A DNA stretch of 41,710 nt from assembly GCF_002435945.1 (NCBI RefSeq), contig NZ_DIXC01000007.1:1-41710 (forward strand). Direction: 5' to 3'. Positions 31,957 to 40,316 of this stretch are shown here, in pieces. Position 1 is the stretch's first letter. Every line of letters starts with the position of its first letter. Source of the stretch: Mesotoga sp. UBA6090 (GTDB lineage: Bacteria; Thermotogota; Thermotogae; Petrotogales; Kosmotogaceae). A model generated the notes under the pieces. It made no database searches. It was not told where the DNA came from and worked only from the letters and a program-made list of their open reading frames with translations. A program made the position numbers and the translations under genes.

Positions 31957-32790
31957 GTGATAGAGATTCCCGAAGCATTTGTTCTTTCGAGACAGATAGA
32001 CGAGAATTTTTCCGGTAAGTAAGATAGTTGACAGAGTTGAAGTGCCTGCGAACCGGGGCAAGTTCTCTTTTTATCTCGGAGATCCTCTCGAATATCGAAA
32101 ACTGTTGATTGGTTCGGATTTTTCTTCGGCTAGGGCTATAGGTGGGATGGTAGAGATTAGCATCGACAAGAGGCGATTGTCTTCTCTGATGGAGCAGCCC
32201 CGAGGTTCTACGAAAAGAATGAAACGCCACAACCGAAGTCCCAGCTCACAGTAAGGTTCGGTGCCGGTTCATTTTTGAGTGTTTACGTTTGGCTTTGTGG
32301 CGGACTATGGTGCTTCGAAGAAGGTGATTTCGATAACAAGTACTATTTGGTGGAACAGGGGAAGTCTTCACCTCTCAGTGACGATTTCGATGAAAACTAT
32401 TTCTCGAAACTCTTTAACTTCGAAAAAGCCGATTCACTTAGTCTAGAAGGCTTCCTGACAACGGAGCAGCGGATACCTGGTTTGGGTAACGGTGTACTTC
32501 AAGACATAGCCTGGACAGCCGGACTTCATCAAAGAGTCAAGATAGGTAAGTTTTCTGATGCTGACAAAGAGAGGTTGCTCTCTTCGATTAAGACCGTTCT
32601 TAGAGATATGGCTGAAAATTGTGGTAGAGATTCTGAGAAGGACCTCTTTGGGGTTGAAGGGAAGCATAAAACCATTATTGGCAGGGCGACTTTCGGCAAT
32701 TCTTTCCCCAGATGCGGTGAGACTATAGAAAGGCAAAATTATCTTGGTGGAAAAGTTTATTTCTGCCCATCTTGCCAGAGGCTGGAGTGA
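31957..32790 (+). pseudogene. Fpg/Nei-family DNA glycosylase, two compensating frameshifts
   Basis: Reconstructed product of about 277 residues belongs to the formamidopyrimidine-DNA glycosylase/endonuclease VIII superfamily, in a subgroup that starts MIEIPEA rather than with the usual MPELPE. Fragment 1 (GTG 31957) reads EIPEAFVLSRQIDENFSGK and stops at 32020; an extra T there shifts to fragment 2, IVDRVEVPANRGKFSFYLGDP...GGMVEIS; a missing base at about 32170 restores the first frame: EAIVFSDGAAPRFYE...GGLWCFEEGDFDNKYY. The helix-two-turn-helix TEQRIPGLGNGVLQD is intact. The C-terminal zinc finger reads FPRCG...CPSCQ, so its first Cys is Phe. Sequencing error could explain the shifts but not the Cys change. 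Confidence 0.82.
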
Positions 32791-32867
32791 AATGCTCTGT
32801 CCCTTCAACTGTTTTGAGAAGATACTTATTTGGCTTCGAGAGAGTTAATTGGCACTCTATCATAGGT

Positions 32868-32873
32868 TATACT
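32868..32873 (+). promoter_or_regulatory. Possible -10 element for ptb
   Basis: TATACT at 32868-32873, about 38 bp before the ptb GTG. Only a poor -35 (TTAATT) lies 17 bases upstream, so support is weak. Confidence 0.3.
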
Positions 32874-32911
32874 TACTTTGAGAGAAACTTGTTGAGCAGG
32901 GAGGATTTTCT

Positions 32912-33808
32912 GTGAGAAGCTTTTCTGAACTTATTTCTTTGGCTAAGGCTAAGGGTCCACGAAGAGTTGTGCTTGTTGGTTCGGAAGACAGAGAAGGAAT
33001 CAAAGCTTTGAAATTTGCGTTTGATGAGGGGATAGCGGTGCCGGTTTTCGTAGGAGATGAAGAAAGAACGAATGAGATCCTCGACGAAGAAGGGCTAAAG
33101 GGAGAAGTGATGGGTGCTTCAAGTTCCGAGGAAGCATGCGAAAAAGGTATCAGGCTGGTGAACTCCGGATATGCAGATATAGTATTGAAAGGTCTCGTCA
33201 AGACCTCCACACTGCTAAAGGCAGTTCTCAACAAAGAATGGGGGTTGAGATCCGGAAAGATCCTGAGCCATATTGCCGCTCTTGAAGTCCCCGCAATTGA
33301 TAGAATAGTCTTCGTTACGGATGGTGGAATGGTAATTCGCCCAGACCTGCCGACCAAAATATCTATAATCGAAAACGCGGTATCCTTTTTGAAGTCACTA
33401 GGTTACGAAAAGCCAAAAGTCGCATTGGTAGCGGCTGTTGAGACAGTAAATGAAGACATGCCGGAAACCCTTGAGGCTGCAGTGATCTCGAAGATGGGCC
33501 AGAGGGGGCAGATAATAGATTGTGAGATAGATGGTCCTCTTGGAATCGATAATGCATTATCATCGTTCGCAGCGGAAGTAAAGAAGGTTACCGGTCCAGT
33601 TGCGGGCAGGGCAGATCTACTTGTTGTGCCTGATATTGCCAGCGGAAACTTCCTTGGAAAGTCCGCCGTCTATTTTGCGGGTGGCAAAATTGCGGGGCTT
33701 ATTCTGGGTGCCTCGGCACCGATTGTTATTGTATCCAGGGCCGACTCATCTCCTTCGAAACTTGCATCCATCGCCTTGGCAAGTTACTCATTAGGGGAAC
33801 AACAATGA
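32912..33808 (+). CDS. ptb: Phosphate butyryltransferase-like acyltransferase
   Basis: 298 residues of the phosphate acetyl/butaryl transferase family, converting acyl-CoA and phosphate to acyl-phosphate. Family segments: VLVGSEDREGIKALKFA, DIVLKGLVKTSTLLKAVL, LSHIA.LEVP, VFVTDGGM.I.PDL, VALVAAVE.VN..M.ET and DLLVVPDIASGNFLGKS. Length matches Ptb (about 300) rather than Pta. GTG 32912 has GGGAGG upstream. No butyrate kinase gene is adjacent; the next gene encodes a ThiS-like protein and overlaps by 4 bp (ATGA). The true acyl substrate cannot be inferred. Confidence 0.88.
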   Translation: MRSFSELISLAKAKGPRRVVLVGSEDREGIKALKFAFDEGIAVPVFVGDEERTNEILDEEGLKGEVMGASSSEEACEKGIRLVNSGYADIVLKGLVKTSTLLKAVLNKEWGLRSGKILSHIAALEVPAIDRIVFVTDGGMVIRPDLPTKISIIENAVSFLKSLGYEKPKVALVAAVETVNEDMPETLEAAVISKMGQRGQIIDCEIDGPLGIDNALSSFAAEVKKVTGPVAGRADLLVVPDIASGNFLGKSAVYFAGGKIAGLILGASAPIVIVSRADSSPSKLASIALASYSLGEQQ

Positions 33809-33993
33809 AAGTAGAGTTTGAAGATGAAGTTCTAGATCTTGAAGGCGGAATTTCTGTCAGAGAACTTCTCATCAATCTGGACGTTGATTCTGATCGGTAC
33901 ATAGTATTAAAGGACAGGAAAATGGCTGATCTAGACTGTTTTCTTGATGACGATTCAAAGGTTTTGATCATCAAAGCGGTCGTTGGCGGGTAA
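33805..33993 (+). CDS. ThiS/MoaD-like sulfur-carrier protein
   Basis: 62 residues, beta-grasp protein ending in the diagnostic Gly-Gly (KAVVGG) needed for adenylation and thiocarboxylate formation. The pattern VEFEDEVLDLEGGISVRELL and a DDDSKVLII stretch before the end fit the ThiS/MoaD family. Start ATG 33805 overlaps the ptb stop, with GGGGA upstream, so it is coupled to ptb. No ThiF, ThiG or MoaE gene is nearby; thiI lies 4 kb away on the other strand. Could serve thiamine, tungsto/molybdopterin or tRNA thiolation. Its last 39 bases overlap the 3' end of the convergent PHP gene. Confidence 0.8.
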   Translation: MKVEFEDEVLDLEGGISVRELLINLDVDSDRYIVLKDRKMADLDCFLDDDSKVLIIKAVVGG

Positions 33994-34806
33994 AGATTCA
34001 AGGAAGCTGCAGACAAAGTCATCAGGAATCTCAATCCCGAGCTCGAGATTTTTTTTGTGTTCTCCATGGTAATCGCTGCCTCCTGTGGCAAGTAGATCAA
34101 GTTCCTTCGAGATCTCAAGAAGTTCATTTCTTGTTTCTATATCGTACGTCTTGTAAAATACCTCTATTCCTTTCAGACCATAAGATTTCATTTTTCTTAT
34201 CATCTCTACGGTTTGATCATGATCGAGCATCATAGAAAGAGGGTGAGCCAGGACTGGAACGCCTTCCGCAGAAAGGATGAGTTCTATGGCAGCTCTTATA
34301 GATAGTTTTTCTTTCTCAACATATGCTCCTCCTTCTCTTCCGATGAACCGAGAGAAGGCCTCTTCTATGGAATCAGCGTACCCCTTCTTCACAATGAGAT
34401 TTGCTATGTGAGGTCTTCCGAGACTCTCACCAGGAAAAGAATATTCGAGTTCTTCATCCGTGATTTGAACTCCAAGGGATCTCAGCATGGAGAGAATTCT
34501 GGTATTCCTGAGATCTCTTTTCAGTCTGATCTCTTTCAGCTGGTTCTCAATAGAGGCAGCCGATGAAATCATTCCGTAACCAAGGATGTCAAGAGTTTCG
34601 TGAAAATCACAGCTAATCTCCACTCCTCTTACATATCTTATGCCCATCTGCGAAGAAAGCTCGCCTGCTTCAATTTGACCGGCAAGAGTGTCATGATCTG
34701 TTATCGAGAGAGCGGCAATTCTGCTCTCAACGGATTCTTCGATTATTCCAGCAACCGAGTTGGTTCCGTCTGAATGATCTGAATGACAGTGAAAATCAAC
34801 AAACAT
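33955..34806 (-). CDS. PHP-domain phosphoesterase (RNase AM/TrpH-like)
   Basis: 283 residues. PHP metal-site motifs: FHCHSDHSDG at the N-terminus, ITDHDT, GVEIS, and later LAHP and GGSDYHG, in the order of the YciV/TrpH family (3',5'-nucleotide phosphatase or 5'-3' RNA/oligoribonucleotide exonuclease). ATG 34806 has AAAGGTGG 8 bases upstream; the longer frame (18 more codons) overlaps the divergent kinase start region. Likely a trinuclear metal-dependent cytoplasmic enzyme; substrate not determinable. Confidence 0.88.
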   Translation of the reverse strand: MFVDFHCHSDHSDGTNSVAGIIEESVESRIAALSITDHDTLAGQIEAGELSSQMGIRYVRGVEISCDFHETLDILGYGMISSAASIENQLKEIRLKRDLRNTRILSMLRSLGVQITDEELEYSFPGESLGRPHIANLIVKKGYADSIEEAFSRFIGREGGAYVEKEKLSIRAAIELILSAEGVPVLAHPLSMMLDHDQTVEMIRKMKSYGLKGIEVFYKTYDIETRNELLEISKELDLLATGGSDYHGEHKKNLELGIEIPDDFVCSFLESLPANDRFDDQNL

Positions 34807-34853
34807 TCGTCTGCCACCTTTCTCAATAATGATGGTATATTCTACTAGAGGTG

Positions 34854-35711
34854 ATGACAATAGAATACTACCTCAGTGAAGGGACAATTCTGAAGAAGCG
34901 TTACAGGGTTATCGAGCCGTTGGGTAGGGGTGGATTCGGTTTGACTTATCTATGCTCTGACTTTCACAAGGGAAATAATGTCGCCGTGAAAGAGTTCTTT
35001 CCCAGAGGTGTAGAAAGAGAAGACAACAACGTCAAGCCCGTGAGCGATGACCTGAGAGAAATCTATTACGACAAGCTTTCTTCCTTCTCCGAGGAATTCA
35101 CAATAATGTCCAGAATCGAAGATGGCAGAGTTGTTAAGGTTCTAGACCTTTTCACAGAGAATAACACCGCTTACTATGTGATGGAGTTCATAAGTGGAAA
35201 GACCTTGAAGGATACAGTAAGAAACGAAGGCGTGATGAACGATGCAAAGGCTTTTGAAATGGTAGACAGCATACTTGAAGGAGTGTCGTCTATTCACGAA
35301 AGAGGTTATATTCACGGCGACTTAAAACCTACCAACGTAATGCTCACAGATGATGGAAGAATAAAGGTAATGGATTTCGGTGCAGCCTGTCTAAAGGATG
35401 TATACCTTATGAATTCTCTCTCGAAAGTAGTTTCCCTCAGTTATACTTGTCCCGAGAAATTCTACTCTTCTTCGCCACCAAACTACTCATGGGATGTGTA
35501 TTCAGTTGGGGGGATTCTATACTTTCTTCTGAGTGGAGAGGATCCCGTTCCATCGACAGAAAGGGTTAAGGGAGTTCCTCTCATCTTCGATACGTTTTCA
35601 AGAAGAGCCAAGCGAATTCTCGGCAAGTCAATGGCATTAGTCTCAGAGAAAAGGTACTCTGATGCAACCGGTTTCAGAAGGGCCTTGAAGTCCAGATTCT
35701 TTGGATTCTGA
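34854..35711 (+). CDS. Serine/threonine protein kinase (bacterial Hanks type)
   Basis: 285 residues that form a kinase domain only, without membrane segment or PASTA repeats. Seen: glycine loop LGRGGFGLTY, VAVKEFFPRG (catalytic Lys), HGDLKPTNVM in the catalytic loop (HGD, so a non-RD kinase), DFGAA and C-terminal lobe motifs (SWDVYSVGGILYFLLSGEDP). The VAVKEFFP pattern is common in bacterial kinases. ATG 34854 is close to GAGGTG, and GTG 34851 is possible; the spacing is short for either. Divergent from the PHP gene. No phosphatase partner in the window. Confidence 0.88.
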   Translation: MTIEYYLSEGTILKKRYRVIEPLGRGGFGLTYLCSDFHKGNNVAVKEFFPRGVEREDNNVKPVSDDLREIYYDKLSSFSEEFTIMSRIEDGRVVKVLDLFTENNTAYYVMEFISGKTLKDTVRNEGVMNDAKAFEMVDSILEGVSSIHERGYIHGDLKPTNVMLTDDGRIKVMDFGAACLKDVYLMNSLSKVVSLSYTCPEKFYSSSPPNYSWDVYSVGGILYFLLSGEDPVPSTERVKGVPLIFDTFSRRAKRILGKSMALVSEKRYSDATGFRRALKSRFFGF

Positions 35712-35712
35712 T

Positions 35713-36552
35713 TCAGCGTTTGGCAATCAAGTCGTATACATTTACCATTTCTCTTGAAAGATCAGAGAACTCGTCGATTTCTTCCAGAAGGCCGAGAAAC
35801 ATCTCTTTGACTTTCATCTGAGCTTCCTCAAGGGATTCGAACGAGAGTATAGTGAGTTTGTCTTGTTTACCATCTTTTCCCGGCGTCTTTCCAAGCTCGG
35901 TTTCGGTAGATGTTACATCTTTTATGTCATCCATCATCTGAAACAACTTGCCGAATCTCAGCCCCAGTTGGCGCATTTGAACGAATTTCTCTTCCTTTCT
36001 CCCGGCAAATGGAGCTGCAAAACAGAACCCGAAAAGAGAACCTGTCTTAGAACCGTGAATCCTCTCCATTTGTTCTCTTGACTTGTTTTCGGGAAAGACG
36101 TCTTCGAACTCACCTTTGACAACCTCCAGAGAAGTCTCTTGCCAGAGTTTCAATAGAGTCAGCTTAGAACTGCTTTCGATATCTAGAGAAGATAGGAGTT
36201 TTGAGGGATACAACATGAGGAAATCCCCGGCCAATATGGCCTTGCACTCATCGAATTTCACGTGACTAGATGGTAAACCCCGCCTTATCGTATCGTTGTC
36301 TATTGCAGGGAGATCATCGTGGATCAAACTTCCGCTATGGAAGAGTTCCACAGCAATCCCTGTCTTTAAAGCATTTTCGTCCCCAAAGCCAGTGAATCTC
36401 GATAGTTCCCAGACAAGATACGCTCTGAGTCTCTTTCCACCAGCCAGAGGAGTATAAGAGACTACTTCTTTCAACGGTTCATAAAGGTCCAGTTCATCGA
36501 GAAACCTTCTGAGATTCATGTTGAAAAAAGGTGTAAATTCAGCTAGATTCAT
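35713..36552 (-). CDS. Polyprenyl (farnesyl/geranylgeranyl) diphosphate synthase
   Basis: 279 residues, trans-prenyltransferase like IspA. First Asp-rich motif HDDLPAIDND (DDx4D, the bacterial form), GGKRLRAYL for IPP binding, second motif QMMDDIKD, and GKTPGKDGKQDKLT at the usual place. It supplies C15-C20 prenyl diphosphates for quinones, undecaprenyl phosphate or carotenoids; chain length is not certain. ATG 36552 overlaps the end of the bifunctional-nuclease gene by 14 bp; the longer frame adds 26 codons with no homology. A later Met (MNLRRF) is a less likely start. Confidence 0.9.
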   Translation of the reverse strand: MNLAEFTPFFNMNLRRFLDELDLYEPLKEVVSYTPLAGGKRLRAYLVWELSRFTGFGDENALKTGIAVELFHSGSLIHDDLPAIDNDTIRRGLPSSHVKFDECKAILAGDFLMLYPSKLLSSLDIESSSKLTLLKLWQETSLEVVKGEFEDVFPENKSREQMERIHGSKTGSLFGFCFAAPFAGRKEEKFVQMRQLGLRFGKLFQMMDDIKDVTSTETELGKTPGKDGKQDKLTILSFESLEEAQMKVKEMFLGLLEEIDEFSDLSREMVNVYDLIAKR

Positions 36553-37072
36553 TGTTCTCGTCTTTTCCTCTAAAGTGTTTCTTGAGCTCTTCAATGTCAA
36601 GATTTTCGACGAACTTCTTGAAGCCTTCATTTTCCTCTTCCTGACCGTGCTGAAGAGTGTCAGTCTTAAGGTTGCTCAGATCGATTGAACTCTCAGCGAA
36701 TACAGTATCTTCTACGAAAATTGGGAAACCCTTCTTAACGGCAAGCACTAGACAGTCCGATGGGCGAGCATCTATTACGTATAATTGACCGTTTCGATCC
36801 TGCAGATGTAGAGTCGCGTAATAGATATTGTCTTTTACCTGCCCAATCACCGCCTTTTCGAAAGTACCCCCGAGTTGTGAGACTGTATTTAGAAAGAGAT
36901 CATATGTCAAAGGCCTCGGGAAGTCTTTTCCACTAACAGCAAGGGCAAGAGCCTCTGCTTCAAATGGGCCGATCCATATTCCAAACCCTTTGTTTGTCTT
37001 TTCAACTTCCAGTATGACTACCGGGGAATTACTCTGGTCGAGAGCCAACCCTCTAAGTCTTACCTGCAACAT
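36539..37072 (-). CDS. Bifunctional nuclease family protein (BFN, DUF151)
   Basis: 177 residues. The conserved N-terminal domain shows V.LRGLALD.SNSPVVILE, LPI-type GIWIGPFEAEALA, RPLTYDL.LN and LHL.DRNGQLYVIDARPSD.L.LA, which is the DUF151 signature. Plant and bacterial members have RNase/DNase activity reported; role here unknown. The C-terminus is charged (EELKKHFRGKDENNESS), resembling the UVR-like tail of some members. ATG 37072 has GAGGTG upstream; the extra upstream codons are unsupported. Part of the plsC-BFN-prenyl synthase operon. Confidence 0.87.
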   Translation of the reverse strand: MLQVRLRGLALDQSNSPVVILEVEKTNKGFGIWIGPFEAEALALAVSGKDFPRPLTYDLFLNTVSQLGGTFEKAVIGQVKDNIYYATLHLQDRNGQLYVIDARPSDCLVLAVKKGFPIFVEDTVFAESSIDLSNLKTDTLQHGQEEENEGFKKFVENLDIEELKKHFRGKDENNESS

Positions 37073-37082
37073 AAAACCCACC

Positions 37083-37835
37083 TCAGTTTCTAAGTGATTC
37101 CAGTGCATCTCTAATTATATTATAGACTTCTTCGCTGAACTCTTTTTCGGAAGCGAAATCTTCCGGTAAAACCGGCTTAGATATGGCAAGAGAGATCCTT
37201 GACGGAGTGATAAGAAAACTGTTCTTCTTCAGAAGATTACGAGTTCCGTCTAGAGCCACAGGGATGACTTTTACTCCAAGCTTGAAAGGTATTGAAAGAC
37301 TCCCTTCTTTGAATTCTCCAATTTCACCGGCTTCGCTGCGGGTTCCTTCCGGAAAAAGCAGAATTGTCCCGTCCTCTTTCAGTATTCTGAAGATCTTCCT
37401 CATAGCACCTGCTGTTTGCGATCTGTTTCCCCTCTCGATGTATACTCCGTCGAGAGCGCTTATGAACCAGTTGATGCCTGGAATTCTCGACAGCTCTTTC
37501 TTTGCTATGAAAGAAATTTCCGGATAGACGTAGCCCGGTATAAGCGGTATGTCGAACGCGCTTTGATGGTTTGCGACGATTACCATTGGTCCGGTCTGGG
37601 GCACATTTTCCTTGCCTGCTACCCTGACCTTTGATCCCGAAAGTACAAAGGCCGCTCTGCCAAATCTCGAGACTTCTCTCGAAATGAAAGTCTTTCTCTC
37701 TTTCTTCCCTTTTATTTTGCCTATCAAGTTTCCGATAAGGATCACGATTCCGCCATAGACATAGATGTAAAGGACTCCAAGCACGGCTATCCAGACAGTG
37801 ACTGCCAGACTAAGTAGCTTTTTCAGGAATCTCAA
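37083..37835 (-). CDS. plsC: 1-acyl-sn-glycerol-3-phosphate acyltransferase
   Basis: Second acylation step of phosphatidic acid synthesis. About 250 residues: an N-terminal membrane segment (AVTVWIAVLGVLYIYVYGGIV), NHQSAFD (HX4D catalytic), GVYIERG and FPEGTRS. TTG 37835 is chosen because GGAGG lies 9 bases upstream; an ATG nine codons earlier lies inside thiI and lacks a ribosome binding site. The start overlaps the end of thiI by 26 bp. Confidence 0.92.
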   Translation of the reverse strand: MRFLKKLLSLAVTVWIAVLGVLYIYVYGGIVILIGNLIGKIKGKKERKTFISREVSRFGRAAFVLSGSKVRVAGKENVPQTGPMVIVANHQSAFDIPLIPGYVYPEISFIAKKELSRIPGINWFISALDGVYIERGNRSQTAGAMRKIFRILKEDGTILLFPEGTRSEAGEIGEFKEGSLSIPFKLGVKVIPVALDGTRNLLKKNSFLITPSRISLAISKPVLPEDFASEKEFSEEVYNIIRDALESLRN

Positions 37836-39024
37836 TTCCCCTAACCTCCAATATCTCGCCATTCTTCATTCTGTACATTTTCGACTTGTTCAGGGCTTTC
37901 GTCGTCAAGTCCTCAAAGTCCAGCCCGGCTTCTACCCGGTTGATGTCAAATAGTCTTGCCTTTGTTGCGGGACTCGATGGCACGAACACCGTACAACAGT
38001 CTTCATAAGGCAGTATTGACGTCTCAAACGTCCCGATTTTCTTGGCTAGCTCTATAGTTTCGATTTTATCGTAAGTGAGCAAAGGCCTGAGCACTATCAA
38101 ATCTGTCTGTTCTTCAATTATTCTTAGATTTTCGAGAGTTTGACTCGCCACCTGGCCAAGGTTCTCTCCTGTCACGACAGCGATTATCCCATTCCTTTCA
38201 GCAATTCTGTTTGTGATCCTCATCATTAACCTTCTTTGACAGACAAGGCTATATCTCTCTTCAACATGTTTGTGAACGGCAATCTGAGCTTCTGTGAAGT
38301 GAATTGAATATAGTCTGAACTCCCTGCCTCCATTGTATAGGGAAAGGGATTTCGCAAGAGAGAGAACTTTGTCGAAAGCCTTCTCTCCGGTGTATGGTGG
38401 ACTGGAGAAGTGAATGGCGTCGAGATCTAATCCCCTCTTCTGGGCGAGCCAACCTGAGACGGGACTATCGATTCCTCCAGAAAGCAGCAGAATAGCCCTG
38501 CCGCTTACTCCGACAGGGAGACCTCCGTTCGCAGTCGTTTTTCCGCACGAAATGAGAACTCCTTCATCCCTTATCTCAATCTCGATCTTGAAATTCGGAT
38601 TGTGAAGATCGACGGAAGTCTCGGGGATCTCTTCAAGAATCCGCTCCCCCACAAGAGGATTCAGTTCGATGCTTTTCAAAGGGAATCGCTTGTCGAGCCT
38701 TCGGGTCTCTACTTTAAAGGTTCTGTTCCCTCTCTCGACCTCTCTCTTTGCAAGGTCGGTGGAAGTCAAATAAATGTCCTCAAGATCGTAAGTTGTCCAC
38801 GTCCCCAAACTGTAGTTCTGGATTCCAAATGTCCGCGACATTACTTCCATGGCAGTTTGCAGCTTATCAGAAGGCACAGTGACTATTATTCGCCCCCGGA
38901 TCCTTTCGACAGTCGACTTTCCTAATTGTCTCTTTATGTTGTTTGACAGAACCTTTTCGAAGAGTTTTCTGTTTCCCTGCTTTAGAGCAATTTCGCCATA
39001 TCTCACTACTATAAATCTATCCAT
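37810..39024 (-). CDS. thiI: tRNA 4-thiouridine synthase ThiI
   Basis: Makes s4U8 in tRNA and can supply sulfur for the thiazole of thiamine. 404 residues: an N-terminal ferredoxin-like and THUMP region (FIVVRYGEIALKQGNR...), PP-loop ATPase motif LLLSGGIDSPVSGWL, and a C-terminal DCCTVFVPSSPATKA segment. It lacks the C-terminal rhodanese domain of the E. coli enzyme, as in many bacteria and archaea, so sulfur must come from a cysteine desulfurase. ATG 39024 has GGAGGT upstream. First gene of the thiI-plsC-BFN-prenyl synthase run. Confidence 0.95.
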   Translation of the reverse strand: MDRFIVVRYGEIALKQGNRKLFEKVLSNNIKRQLGKSTVERIRGRIIVTVPSDKLQTAMEVMSRTFGIQNYSLGTWTTYDLEDIYLTSTDLAKREVERGNRTFKVETRRLDKRFPLKSIELNPLVGERILEEIPETSVDLHNPNFKIEIEIRDEGVLISCGKTTANGGLPVGVSGRAILLLSGGIDSPVSGWLAQKRGLDLDAIHFSSPPYTGEKAFDKVLSLAKSLSLYNGGREFRLYSIHFTEAQIAVHKHVEERYSLVCQRRLMMRITNRIAERNGIIAVVTGENLGQVASQTLENLRIIEEQTDLIVLRPLLTYDKIETIELAKKIGTFETSILPYEDCCTVFVPSSPATKARLFDINRVEAGLDFEDLTTKALNKSKMYRMKNGEILEVRGIEIPEKAT

Positions 39025-39038
39025 GAAGTACCTCCGGG

Positions 39039-39067
39039 TTGTTTTTATCATTGTAGTTATATAATAT
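39039..39067 (+). promoter_or_regulatory. Putative promoter of the TPR-protein gene
   Basis: TTGTTT (39039-39044), 17-base spacer, TAATAT (39062-39067); the overlapping TATAAT at 39060-39065 would give a 15-base spacer. Located in the 81-bp gap between the divergent thiI and the TPR gene. Confidence 0.45.
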
Positions 39068-39105
39068 TCCTATCATACAATCTTACTTAGGAGGTGTTCC
39101 TTTAC

Positions 39106-39822
39106 ATGAAGAAACTGCTTTTAATCTCTTTCTTGATTCTATTCTCATCACTTTTTGTTGCTTCGGATTTCGAGACGCTCCATTCTGAGTTTGTTCAGAT
39201 AAGGGCTGTACAGAACACAGAACTAATGACCAACTTCATAGAGAGACTGGAGTCAGAGGATTTGGGAGACATAGAAATTCTCACGTTGCTTGCAGATTCT
39301 CACAGAGAGTATGCAAACTGGATAGAAGACAAGAAAGATAGAGAAACTCACTATAAGAAAGCAAGGGAGCTTGCAGAAAAGGCTATAGAAATGGACGATT
39401 CCTATGGGATGGCTTACTACGTCAAAGGGGCGGCGATAGGACAGCTTGCTGAGATGGCAGGGATAATCCAATCTATGTTCCTGATTACCGACTTCGATAA
39501 GAGTATAGATAAGGCTATGGAACTGATGCCAGACAGTCCATTTCCCTTTATTGCCAAAGGTATGAGAGATAGGGATACTCCTTGGCCATACCGAAATTAC
39601 GGAAAGTCGGAAGAACGATTCCTGAAGGCAATTGAAAACGATCCTGCATATATCAACAGTTACTACGAGCTTGCCCTTCTTTATCAGGTATGGAAAAAGA
39701 AGGATTTGGCCGCACAATACTTCAGGAAGGTTCTTGAACTGGAAATTCAGACCGATTTCGTGGTTCAAGGCCAGGAGTCGAAGGAAAAGGCTAAGAAGTG
39801 GCTGGAAGATAACGGATACTGA
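39106..39822 (+). CDS. Exported TPR-repeat protein
   Basis: 238 residues, start ATG 39106 behind AGGAGGTG. Signal peptide LLLISFLILFSSLFVAS. The remainder is helical with TPR-like units, for example HYKKARELAEKAIEMDDSYGMAYYVKGAAIG, a 30-residue variable piece, and RFLKAIENDPAYINSYYELALLY. It resembles periplasmic TPR proteins of the TRAP-transporter T-component group. It overlaps the next gene by one base (TGATG). Confidence 0.78.
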   Translation: MKKLLLISFLILFSSLFVASDFETLHSEFVQIRAVQNTELMTNFIERLESEDLGDIEILTLLADSHREYANWIEDKKDRETHYKKARELAEKAIEMDDSYGMAYYVKGAAIGQLAEMAGIIQSMFLITDFDKSIDKAMELMPDSPFPFIAKGMRDRDTPWPYRNYGKSEERFLKAIENDPAYINSYYELALLYQVWKKKDLAAQYFRKVLELEIQTDFVVQGQESKEKAKKWLEDNGY

Positions 39823-40316
39823 TGCTTTACAGAATCATCTTTTCTCTCGTTCCACTTGTTCTCATGCCGTTTCTTAATTACTCGTTTTTGTTTTCGGCGA
39901 TAGCTGCTTCTCTAGTTTTCATGGGCATGATTCTTGGAAGCAAGACTGTTCGTGTTTCGAAAATCCAGAATCTTACCCTTTTTCTCTTTTATGTTGTTCT
40001 CCTGTTTGGCTACTTCCAAGATACAACTGGCACAATGTACGGAGGTGAAGTTCTCATTCTCGCCGCGGCGCAAGCAGTATCGGGATTCTACGGATTTCTT
40101 CACCATAAGAAGCTGTTGGCGGTTGTCTTTTCACTTTTGCATTGGACTCTTGTTGGAGTGGCGATAGGCAGAATCGCAAATGTTAGGTTGGGAAGTGGCG
40201 GAATCGTGCTTGCTGCGTTTCTAATGATTTTAGTTGCGGCTCAAGATCTTAGAAGAATTCTGAAGCCCATTGTGAGGATTCCTTTTGAACGGGATGGTGA
40301 AGATAAGTATGAGTAG
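39822..40316 (+). CDS. Small integral membrane protein
   Basis: 164 residues, mostly hydrophobic, with about five to six predicted membrane segments (for example LVPLVLMPFLNYSFLFSAIAA; ILAAAQAVSGFYGFL; GIVLAAFLMILVAA) and a short charged C-terminus. No recognised motif or family. ATG 39822 overlaps the TPR gene stop; the 3' end overlaps the hydrolase start by 8 bp, so the three genes form an operon. Confidence 0.72.
   Translation: MLYRIIFSLVPLVLMPFLNYSFLFSAIAASLVFMGMILGSKTVRVSKIQNLTLFLFYVVLLFGYFQDTTGTMYGGEVLILAAAQAVSGFYGFLHHKKLLAVVFSLLHWTLVGVAIGRIANVRLGSGGIVLAAFLMILVAAQDLRRILKPIVRIPFERDGEDKYE

Noticed and set aside
31739..31960. 73-codon plus-strand frame before the Fpg-like gene
   Set aside because: Overlaps the start of the minus-strand hypothetical gene, has no binding site and no family; a decayed gene cannot be excluded.
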